From assembly GCA_030596225.1 (NCBI GenBank), contig JAUVKO010000041.1, positions 1 to 12,058 of the forward strand: a stretch of 12,058 nt of DNA, in the 5' to 3' direction. The notes under the pieces were generated by a model. It searched no databases, was not told where the DNA came from, and saw nothing but the letters and a program-made list of their open reading frames with translations. Position 1 is the first letter of the stretch, and each line of letters begins with the position of its first letter. Shown piece by piece: positions 1-6,009 of the stretch. The translations under genes and the position numbers were made by a program. The DNA comes from Fidelibacterota bacterium (GTDB lineage Bacteria > Fidelibacterota > UBA8477 > JABMPR01).

Positions 1-148
1 CGCGTTATCTTCTTCATCTTTTCCAGTTTTACTGCACTTAAAATTCCAAGCATAGCTTTGGCTATGCTCAATATTTGAAGTTTGTAAAACAAGAAAAATA
101 TTTTGAATCTATCCGCGCATTTTGAAGTCCAACTGGTATAATTGGTAT
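1..148 (-). repeat. MITE-like palindromic element, copy 1 (left end outside window)
   Basis: This is the reverse-orientation relative of the complete element at 5298-5458. Bases 10-35 are identical, as reverse complement, to 5402-5427 (26 of 26). The centre is a stem-loop with arms 49-56 (AGCATAGC) and 61-68 (GCTATGCT) around TTTG. The outer end reads AATTGGTAT at 140-148, the same terminal motif as in the complete copy. The terminal motif is tandemly duplicated here: ACTGGTAT at 132-139 is followed by AATTGGTAT at 140-148. If the element is symmetric about its central loop, its other end lies roughly 20-30 bases before the window. Confidence 0.75.
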
Positions 149-276
149 TATATATTAACAACCCCACAATGTAATATAGATATCTTTCGTTCCGGAAAAT
201 ATCCAGGTATTGTTCAAACATGTATATCCTATTTTGTTTATACCCGGTAACCTCATTGCGGATTCCCATTTTAACA

Positions 277-350
277 TAGCCGACCATATATTTTCAATTA
301 GCCGAGATTAATATTTGGAATTAGCCGATGCTATATGTTATAATTGGCCA
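277..350 (+). promoter_or_regulatory. Phased TAGCCGA repeat array at the start of the AAA ATPase gene
   Basis: Four copies of a heptamer are regularly spaced: TAGCCGA at 277-283, 299-305 and 322-328, and the diverged TTGGCCA at 344-350. The spacings are 22, 23 and 22 bases, about two helical turns, so the copies would lie on one face of the DNA. The first three are preceded by A/T-rich bases and followed after two or three bases by a TATAT-like run. The last copy overlaps the translation start region of the downstream gene. The arrangement looks like a multi-site operator. Autoregulation by the winged-helix segment of the downstream protein is possible but is only inferred. Confidence 0.5.
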
Positions 351-352
351 AT

Positions 353-1600
353 ATGAATAGACCAAAGATATATCCGCGATATTTGATGGAAAACTTGAAA
401 GCAGCTCTTATTGATACACCAGCCGTTCTAATTCACGGCGCCAGGCAAAGCGGAAAAACAACCCTGGCGAAGATGTTAGGGGGTGAATATTCCTATTATA
501 CTTTTGATGATGAAACAACTCTGACAGCTGCAAGACTAGATCCCATAGGATTTGTTAATCGCCTGCCCGGAAAGTGTATCCTGGATGAAGTGCAAATAGT
601 ACCAGAGATATTCAGGACCCTTAAGAAAGCAATAGATGAGAATAGAGAACCTGGACGGTTTATTCTGACAGGTTCAGCAAATCTAATGCTATTACCAAAG
701 GTATCTGATTCTTTGGCGGGACGGGTGGAAATATTACGTCTTCATCCTTTGTCACAGGTAGAAATAGAGTCATCCGAGATGAATGCTATTTCACAGATGT
801 TCACTGGCGCATTCGTCCCAAGGGATGCAGAAATTGATTATGATGGAATATTAAATCGGGTTGTTCGCGGGGGGTATCCTGAGCCATTTAAACGAGTAGA
901 TATTACTCGAAATAGGACTTGGTATCGTAATTACACTGCTACAATCATTGAGCGTAATCTTCAGGATATTACAAAGATTCATAATATTGAATCAATGCCC
1001 AAATTGTTGAAGATGCTGGCCAACCAAACAGCACAACTTATTAACGTATCAGAAATAGCGCCCGCTTTCCAATTATCTAAACCTACACTTAAACACTATA
1101 CTGAGCTGTTGAATCGGATATTTATGGTTGAGTTTCTACAACCATTTTTCAGGAATAGGATAAAACGTTTAGTAAAAACACCCAAAGTGCATCTGACAGA
1201 TACAGGACTTGCCTGTTCCATAATGAATATTTCAACCAAACAATTACAAAATGATCCAGGAAAGTTTGGGCATATCCTTGAAACCTTTGTATACAATGAG
1301 TTAAGACGTCAAGCCAGCTGGATAAACGAGGATATTGAGTTCTTCCATTTTCGTGATAGGGATGGATATGAGGTGGACGTGGTTCTGGAAGATAGTCACG
1401 GGAAAATCGTAGGGGTTGAGGTCAAAGCAAGTGCAACGATCAGGGAGAATGATTTTATTGGTCTAAAAAGACTGCAAAGGTTACTTGGTAATCAGCTTTC
1501 AATGGGAGTTGTGCTGTATATCGGAGATCGTGTGATATCGCTGGGCAATGGCCTGTATGCGGCACCAATTTCATCTCTTTGGGAAACAGCCACCAAGTAG
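353..1600 (+). CDS. AAA family ATPase with C-terminal DUF4143 (PD-(D/E)XK-like) domain
   Basis: The protein has 415 residues when started at ATG 353. A TTG at 344 would add three residues, and neither start has a clear Shine-Dalgarno site. Residues 29-38 form a Walker A loop (GARQSGKTTL), 75-81 a Walker B (CILDEVQ), and LTGSAN at about 105 is a sensor-like motif. Around 229-253 there is a probable winged-helix segment. The C-terminal part carries LTDTGLA (281-287), HILETFVYNEL (307-317), GYEVDVVLE and GVEVKAS. The last two give the D342...E356-x-K358 pattern of restriction-endonuclease-like folds. This is the usual layout of AAA_14 plus DUF4143 proteins, whose cellular role is not settled. 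They are common in accessory DNA of archaea and bacteria. The gene stands alone, with a phased repeat array at its 5' end and a hairpin 44 bases after its stop, so it may be a self-contained mobile or horizontally moved unit (inference). Family assignment is secure; function is unknown. Confidence 0.9.
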   Translation: MNRPKIYPRYLMENLKAALIDTPAVLIHGARQSGKTTLAKMLGGEYSYYTFDDETTLTAARLDPIGFVNRLPGKCILDEVQIVPEIFRTLKKAIDENREPGRFILTGSANLMLLPKVSDSLAGRVEILRLHPLSQVEIESSEMNAISQMFTGAFVPRDAEIDYDGILNRVVRGGYPEPFKRVDITRNRTWYRNYTATIIERNLQDITKIHNIESMPKLLKMLANQTAQLINVSEIAPAFQLSKPTLKHYTELLNRIFMVEFLQPFFRNRIKRLVKTPKVHLTDTGLACSIMNISTKQLQNDPGKFGHILETFVYNELRRQASWINEDIEFFHFRDRDGYEVDVVLEDSHGKIVGVEVKASATIRENDFIGLKRLQRLLGNQLSMGVVLYIGDRVISLGNGLYAAPISSLWETATK

Positions 1601-1643
1601 AATCGGCATAATTCTGGAATCCGCCTCACGGTATAATCCTCAC

Positions 1644-1672
1644 GATACATGTCGCCGGTAACGACATGTATC
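1644..1672. repeat. Perfect 11-bp inverted repeat (hairpin) behind the AAA ATPase gene
   Basis: GATACATGTCG at 1644-1654 is exactly complementary to CGACATGTATC at 1662-1672, with a 7-base loop (CCGGTAA). It lies 44 bases after the ATPase stop. No T-run follows on either strand, so it is not a typical intrinsic terminator. It could be a REP-like hairpin or a recognition site. The rest of the 1600-2165 spacer holds a 7-bp tandem (ATCTGTT units, 1763-1781), a lysine-rich stretch without a convincing gene at 1805-1950, an element remnant and a promoter candidate. Confidence 0.7.
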
Positions 1673-1957
1673 ATGAGACTTTATAACCGTCGTTTATGAG
1701 ATTGCTAAATAGTGCCTTAATAATGAGACACCCTTTTTGAGACAATAACAACTCGATATAAGATCTGTTATCTGTTATCTGTGGAGAAAAGAGTTGTTTG
1801 CTTAATGAGTTGGAGCTCGAAAAGGTTTCTCTTAACTTCAGACCGATTTAGTCCGAAATGCTTTAAAAACGCACAGCTGTTGAAGAACAAGAGAAAGTCC
1901 TTAAACAAGAGATCAAAATGGATCCAGCCGTGAAGAAAAATCGAGAGAAAAAGAGCT

Positions 1958-1999
1958 AAAAATATGATTCTATATATTTTTCTGACGTGTAATTGGTAT
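1958..1999 (+). repeat. Remnant of the MITE-like element (one terminal arm)
   Basis: Bases 1980-1999 end in GTGTAATTGGTAT and match the right terminal repeat of the complete element (5439-5458) at about 18 of 20 positions. Upstream, AAAAATATGATTCTAT (1958-1973) resembles the sub-terminal part of copy 1 (about 95-112). No partner arm or central stem-loop was found nearby. It is therefore a solo end left by deletion or decay. Confidence 0.55.
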
Positions 2000-2044
2000 C
2001 ACACACAAAAGGTTCACAGTCGATAGGTTGGAGTCAACCTGAAA

Positions 2045-2073
2045 TTCACAGAAAAAACGGCTCTAACGATAAA
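2045..2073 (+). promoter_or_regulatory. Sigma-70-like promoter candidate for the dehydrogenase gene
   Basis: TTCACA at 2045-2050 differs from the -35 consensus TTGACA at one position. It is followed after 17 bases by GATAAA at 2068-2073, which matches TATAAT at four of six positions. This would give a leader of roughly 85 bases. That leader contains a weak CCCTTT/AAAGGG inverted repeat near 2097-2117. A small perfect stem-loop (AGGTTG-GAGT-CAACCT, 2025-2040) lies just upstream of the -35. Confidence 0.3.
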
Positions 2074-2164
2074 GATTTACAAGGTATAGTATTGAACCCT
2101 TTTGAAAGTCGAAAGGGCTTCCCCAAAGAGATACCCGTTAATTGATTAGAAAAGAGGTAACGGT

Positions 2165-3322
2165 TTGGATAAACTGAAATTTGGGATTATAGGCACATCA
2201 AAAAAGAAGGATGAGCGACGTGTCCCGATTCATCTAGAGCACTTAACGCGTCTATCTGAGAAAGTTCGCCGTCAGCTAATATTTGAAGAAGGCTATGGAA
2301 AACGATTTGGAATGGACGATGCAGAATTAGCTGAGCAAGTAGGTGGCATCGCTTCACGTGATGAGTTATTAGCCGACATTGGTAATGTAATCCTTCCAAA
2401 ACCAGTGGTAGCCGACCTAGAAGAGCTTCGTGAAGGTGGGATCTTGTGGGGCTGGCCACATTGTGTTCAACAGAAATCTCTCACTCAAGTTGCCATAGAC
2501 CGTAAGCAAACGCTCATTGCTTTTGAGGATATGTTCGTATGGGGTCCTAATGAACAGATTGGTCGTCACAGCTTTTATAAGAGCAATGAAATGGCTGGCT
2601 ATTGTGCAGTGTTACATGCGCTGCAACTCAAGGGAATCGACGGTCATTACGGAAGGCAACGTAAGGTAATTATTTTTAGTTTTGGCGCAGTTAGCAGGGG
2701 AGCCATTTACGCTCTCAAGGCACGGGGGTATAGAGACATCACCATTTGTATCCAGCGTCCCGATCACGAAATTCGTGAGGAGGTCTTAGATTGTCATTAT
2801 ATTCGTATCCGGGAAGGCAATGAAGGTGAAGCACGTATGGTGGTGGTGGAACACGATGGATCCACCCAACCATTGAATGATCTAATTCGCCAATCTGATA
2901 TCATAGTGAACGGCACCTTTCAAGATCCGGAAAATCCCACCCTTTTTGTGAATGAAGAGGAACGATCATTCCTCAAGACAGGTTCTTTGATCATCGATGT
3001 CAGTTGCGACGAAGGAATGGGATTTTTCTTTGCCAAGCCAACCACATTCAGCGATCCAATGTTTAAAGTTGGAACGGTAGATTATTATGCTGTAGATCAT
3101 ACACCGAGTTATCTCTGGCAAAGTGCTTCACGGTCTATCTCTGGTGCCCTGGTCGTTCATTTACCAGCAGTGATAGAAGGACATGCGAACTGGCAACAAA
3201 ATGAGACCATAAAGCGAGCTGTGAACATTGATGCTGGAGTGATTCAAAAGCCTGAAATTTTATCTTTTCAGAAGCGTAAGCCAGACTATCCCCACACTCC
3301 CAGCGATCCGGCCGTGAGGTGA
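2165..3322 (+). CDS. AlaDH/PNT-superfamily opine-type dehydrogenase, N5-(carboxyethyl)ornithine synthase-like
   Basis: The protein has 385 residues and starts at TTG 2165, because a strong ribosome site (AAGAGGTAA, 2152-2160) sits just upstream. The N-terminal domain shows ERRVP (17-21), EEGYGK (41-46), PKP around K79 and GWPH around H99. These are the positions where alanine dehydrogenase and its relatives place substrate-binding Arg, Lys and His. A Rossmann segment follows at about 166-195, with a G174-A-V-S-R-G179 turn in place of the usual GxGxxG. Further blocks are YKSNEMAGY (138-146), DIIVNG (245-250), SLIIDVSCDEG (274-284) and DHTPSYLW (311-318). From recalled family features, these blocks resemble lactococcal N5-(carboxyethyl)ornithine synthase. 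That enzyme reductively condenses an amino acid side chain with pyruvate using NADPH. The protein is about 70 residues longer than that enzyme, so the substrate cannot be named. It appears monocistronic and ends in its own terminator. An alanine- or saccharopine-dehydrogenase-like activity is the alternative. Confidence 0.7.
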   Translation: MDKLKFGIIGTSKKKDERRVPIHLEHLTRLSEKVRRQLIFEEGYGKRFGMDDAELAEQVGGIASRDELLADIGNVILPKPVVADLEELREGGILWGWPHCVQQKSLTQVAIDRKQTLIAFEDMFVWGPNEQIGRHSFYKSNEMAGYCAVLHALQLKGIDGHYGRQRKVIIFSFGAVSRGAIYALKARGYRDITICIQRPDHEIREEVLDCHYIRIREGNEGEARMVVVEHDGSTQPLNDLIRQSDIIVNGTFQDPENPTLFVNEEERSFLKTGSLIIDVSCDEGMGFFFAKPTTFSDPMFKVGTVDYYAVDHTPSYLWQSASRSISGALVVHLPAVIEGHANWQQNETIKRAVNIDAGVIQKPEILSFQKRKPDYPHTPSDPAVR

Positions 3323-3469
3323 CAAAAAGTAAGCTTCGAAACTGCAGAAAGTCCCTGTCTAGATAATTTCGATTAAATATTGGTGGCACTAGCACTTACT
3401 TTGGACCTCTGCCGATTGTCCTTCTGCTTGCCTTTGTAGTGATACCAAGAAAACCCAACAATAGTACTA

Positions 3470-3496
3470 AAAGAGCCCAGATTCTCAGGGCTCTTT
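3470..3496 (+). terminator. Intrinsic terminator for the dehydrogenase gene
   Basis: A perfect 9-bp stem, AAAGAGCCC (3470-3478) with GGGCTCTTT (3488-3496), encloses a 9-base loop and is followed by the T-rich CATTTTGG. It lies about 150 bases after the rightward gene's stop. The stretch between (3323-3469) holds no convincing gene. Confidence 0.7.
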
Positions 3497-3606
3497 CATT
3501 TTGGGCACAAAATGGACACACCCTCCCCGCTAGCCCCTATATAGCTCAAAAGACCTAGGACTCATAATCCACTGCCTTTTATCAAGCTCGCGAAGGCGGA
3601 TAAAAA

Positions 3607-3633
3607 AAATGGCCCGGAAATTCCGAGCCATTT
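3607..3633 (-). terminator. Intrinsic terminator for the leftward ChaN/PDZ gene
   Basis: AAATGGC-C-CGG (3607-3617) pairs with CCG-A-GCCATTT (3623-3633) around a 5-base loop, with one mismatch. Read on the minus strand, the stem is followed by a run of eight T (the A-run at 3602-3609), part of which belongs to the stem. It lies 28 bases downstream of the leftward gene's stop, so the convergent genes each have their own terminator. Confidence 0.85.
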
Positions 3634-3661
3634 ATTATAATTTAATCCTTAGTCTTAATTC

Positions 3662-5191
3662 CTAATCACAGGGACAATCATCTTCCAGCGGTTCAATAAT
3701 GAAGCTGAGTGTCTTTTTCTTTCCGTCACGAATCAGGGAAAAGGTAATTTCATCATCCCAGTTCTTAGTGGTCATGTAAATTTTATACTCAATTAATTCT
3801 GTAAAGCTTTTCCCATCAATATTAATAATTATATCGCCTCTTTCCAGGCCATTTTCCCAGGCAATGGTTTCCGGCAAAACACGGCTGATAAGCAGACTGT
3901 CAGTTCCTTGCATTCTTGTTGAAAATCCTAATGATGGATAGAGTTCTTTGGTCATGAGGGGTTTGCCCCAGATATAATCTGCCAAAGAACGAGTAACAAT
4001 TTTATAAGGAGTGTCGTCGCCCATTTCCATGCCCATTGGCATTCCCGGTTTATCGGATTTTTTCATGCCCATGGGGCTTTTTTTAGCATCTTCATTCATC
4101 GCCGGCATTTTACTTTTTTCGCTCTTAACATTGTCCATGGACGTGTGAGGCATGCCAGGTTTATCATTTTCCATGGCAGACATTTCTACTTCTTTGACCT
4201 CTGATTTATCTTTTTTACCACCGAAAAGTCTTTTAAAGAAACCTGTTTTTACTTTTTTGTTTTTTGCTGCCAGGTCATCTGCTTTTTCTTTTTCCAGATG
4301 GCGGCGGACTTTCATCATGCCAAACTCTTCAACTTCTTCATCAACACCGACGGCTACGACTGAAGCGAAAGACAACTCAGAACGATCCTGAATAATCCGA
4401 CCGATACCGAAATTGTAAATAACGTGACCACTTCCGGCAAGTGTTACAATAACAGCGTCAGGATTTGCCAGAGCATGTTTAATAGAACCTTCACCCATGG
4501 CAGTATCCCAAAGGCTTTGGGCTGCATACATATTGGGAAAAAAGGCCGGCATAGTCGCATCCATTCCCTGAGTGGCTGAAGCAAAAAAGAAACGATGTTC
4601 CTCGTTTTCCAGATGGATGTTTGGAATAGCAGCTCGTTCTTCATCACTAAGGCCGGCAATACCAACCTTGTTGATCTTTGAAGCAAAATTTGGGAGTGCA
4701 TTTACACCTTTTATGGCAATCTTATTGTCACGGCAGTAATCAAATATTCCCTTATAATAGCGGTAATTATGACCCCAGGTAACAAAAAACCCTTCAGCTC
4801 TCAACCATTCATCCTCAGTCATTTTTCCTGCTGTCCATTGCTCCAGAAGTGAATCCTGGGAGGGATTGAACATTTCAAGGGCCAGGATGACCATTTTACC
4901 TTTTTCATGCAGGCCGCGAATGATATCAAGCTGCATATCGTGATGATCTTGATTAGTGTGTGTTTCGCCTACCATAACAATCCGTTTTAAAGCAAGAGCA
5001 TCAATCATCGCTTCTTTGTTTACGATAGTATTGTTATCTGTATCAAGGATTTTATTTAACTGGGCTTTAACATAATGATATCTTTTTGCTTCATCTCCCA
5101 GAGGTAATCTGTCCGTATCGATATGATCAGCCGGAGTAATACTGCTTATCATAAAAACAATCATTAGTGTAGTCATCATTGTTATTTTCAT
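3662..5191 (-). CDS. Exported ChaN-like (Tiki/EreA-fold type) protein with Met-rich linker and PDZ domain
   Basis: The protein has 509 residues. The start at 5191 is supported by AAAAGGAG five bases upstream. Residues 1-20 form a signal peptide without a lipobox cysteine, so periplasmic or exported location is likely. Residues 68-285 match the ChaN-like family (haem-binding, iron-regulated uptake): VGETHTNQDHH (74-84), LEMFNPSQ (105-112), TWGHN (138-142) and LAGSGHVIYNFG (251-262). A charged linker follows (about 295-395). Its part 337-390 has 12 methionines in 54 residues, with PMGM- and GMPMGMEM-type runs like copper-binding Mets motifs. Residues 410-502 form a PDZ domain, with the ligand loop near 419-422 and the block NGLERGDIIINIDG (447-460). 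The protein ends in DDCPCD, a CxC pair. ChaN homologues are usually near 300 residues without PDZ, so this is a composite protein. A role in haem or metal handling is inferred from the family; the partner is unknown. No neighbouring transporter shares its transcript. Confidence 0.8.
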   Translation of the reverse strand: MKITMMTTLMIVFMISSITPADHIDTDRLPLGDEAKRYHYVKAQLNKILDTDNNTIVNKEAMIDALALKRIVMVGETHTNQDHHDMQLDIIRGLHEKGKMVILALEMFNPSQDSLLEQWTAGKMTEDEWLRAEGFFVTWGHNYRYYKGIFDYCRDNKIAIKGVNALPNFASKINKVGIAGLSDEERAAIPNIHLENEEHRFFFASATQGMDATMPAFFPNMYAAQSLWDTAMGEGSIKHALANPDAVIVTLAGSGHVIYNFGIGRIIQDRSELSFASVVAVGVDEEVEEFGMMKVRRHLEKEKADDLAAKNKKVKTGFFKRLFGGKKDKSEVKEVEMSAMENDKPGMPHTSMDNVKSEKSKMPAMNEDAKKSPMGMKKSDKPGMPMGMEMGDDTPYKIVTRSLADYIWGKPLMTKELYPSLGFSTRMQGTDSLLISRVLPETIAWENGLERGDIIINIDGKSFTELIEYKIYMTTKNWDDEITFSLIRDGKKKTLSFIIEPLEDDCPCD

Positions 5192-5297
5192 TTTCGCTCC
5201 TTTTAAAATTTTGCCAAATCTAATAAACCAGCAACATTATGATACAAAAAAAACCGACCAAAATCGTTATAATTGTACTCTTTCTAATGAACCTTTT

Positions 5298-5458
5298 ATA
5301 CCAATTGTACTTCAAAAGAGTCTATATGAATTCAAAAGATTTTTCTGTTTTACAATCTTTAAATTTTAAGCATAGCTTGAGCTATGGGTGAAATTTTAAG
5401 AGCAGTAAAACTGGAAAAGATGAAGAATGCATAGACTGTTTTGAGGTGTAATTGGTAT
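5298..5458 (+). mobile_element. Complete MITE-like element: a single 161-bp imperfect palindrome, copy 2
   Basis: The terminal inverted repeats are 5298-5317 and 5439-5458. They match at 17 of 20 positions and begin ATACCAATT. The similarity between arms continues inward (AGTCTAT at 5319-5325 against ATAGACT at 5431-5437, then TTTTAC, CTT and AAATTT blocks) up to a central stem-loop, CATAGC (5371-5376), TTGA, GCTATG (5381-5386). The loop lies exactly at the element's midpoint. The whole element could thus fold as one long hairpin. It has no coding capacity, so mobilisation in trans would be needed. A TTATA duplication at 5296-5300 and 5458-5462 is possible but ambiguous because it overlaps the repeat end. 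It lies about 100 bases upstream of the ChaN/PDZ start. Confidence 0.8.
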
Positions 5459-5463
5459 TATAA

Positions 5464-5894
5464 GCTCAGGTCTTTATCTGGAACTTCCTTTTAGCCTTCG
5501 GTATATTTGACATATTCTACTATATCTGGCTCAAAATCTTAATTGCTTGGCCTGAGTCACTATTCACCTGGGACATTCTTTTTCTCATCCCTTTACCCTG
5601 GACTGGTCCGGTTATCAGTCCCATTCTAGTCTCGCTGGCCCTTGTATCTGCGGCATTAGTATCCTGCTTTTTGAACAACATTTTAAGCAGGCCTTTCATC
5701 TGAATCGATGGGAGTGGTTTGGCGAACTGCTTGCCGGATTAATTATACTTACAAGCTATTTTTGGAACATAAACAGACTTGAGACCGATGAACAGTTACT
5801 CAATTATCCCTATTGGCTGCTATTCAGCGGTCTTCTGTTGGGAGTAATAATTTTCGCTACCCATATTAAGAAACAATATTTCGGAAGGAATTAA
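5464..5894 (+). pseudogene. 5'-truncated, frameshifted small integral membrane protein gene
   Basis: From 5464, directly after the element's end and an in-frame TAA at 5461, one frame reads AQVFIWNFLLAFGIFDIFYY and continues through FTWDILFLIPLPWTGPV. It keeps coding character up to about 5645 and meets a stop at 5701-5703. The frame beginning at about 5646 continues with ICGISILLFEQHFKQAFHLN, then RWEWFGELLAGLII and NYPYWLLFSGLLLGV. It ends at TAA 5892-5894. The two halves join smoothly if one base is missing near 5644-5646. About 143 residues remain, with roughly four membrane segments. No start codon or upstream half is found before the element at 5298. The motif WDILFLIPLPWTGPV recalls uncharacterised bacterial membrane proteins, but no function is known to me. 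A sequencing error could explain the frameshift but not the missing 5' end. Confidence 0.75.
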
Positions 5895-5897
5895 CAA

Positions 5898-6009
5898 CTA
5901 GGGCGGGTTCAAGAAGGGAAGATTTTTACTCCATATTTGTACGGGCGGATTATAATCCGCCCCTCCATGGAAAATCATGAATCTTGAATTAGAAGAAATC
6001 CCGCCCTAG
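5898..6009. repeat. Nested inverted repeats after the SLC13 gene
   Basis: The outer arms are CTAGGGCGGG (5898-5907) and CCCGCCCTAG (6000-6009), perfect over 10 bp. Between them lies a perfect loopless 20-bp palindrome, GGGCGGATTATAATCCGCCC (5943-5962). The right outer arm overlaps the last codons and stop of the leftward transporter gene, whose final TAG (read as CTA at 6006-6008) comes from the repeat. There is no T-run, so termination is uncertain. The GGGCGG-type palindromes resemble dispersed repeats common in environmental genomes. Confidence 0.65.

Noticed and set aside
1763..1781. ATCTGTT tandem as a possible CRISPR or regulatory array
   Set aside because: Only about two and a half 7-bp units without spacers; probably slippage.
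1805..1950. Short lysine-rich frames (43 residues from ATG 1805, and a second frame ending at about 1959)
   Set aside because: No ribosome site, no recognisable family, and the coding character changes frame. At most a decayed gene fragment.
3371..3550. Frame reading GGTSTYFGPLPIVLLLAFVV then basic residues
   Set aside because: It looks like a membrane tail with a basic end, but has no start codon, runs through the terminator stem, and is preceded closely by a stop. It may be a relic; it cannot be supported as a gene.
1..5458. Composite transposon bounded by the two inverted element copies
   Set aside because: The copies differ at many positions, carry no transposase, and enclose unrelated single genes with their own terminators. 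Independent insertions explain this better.
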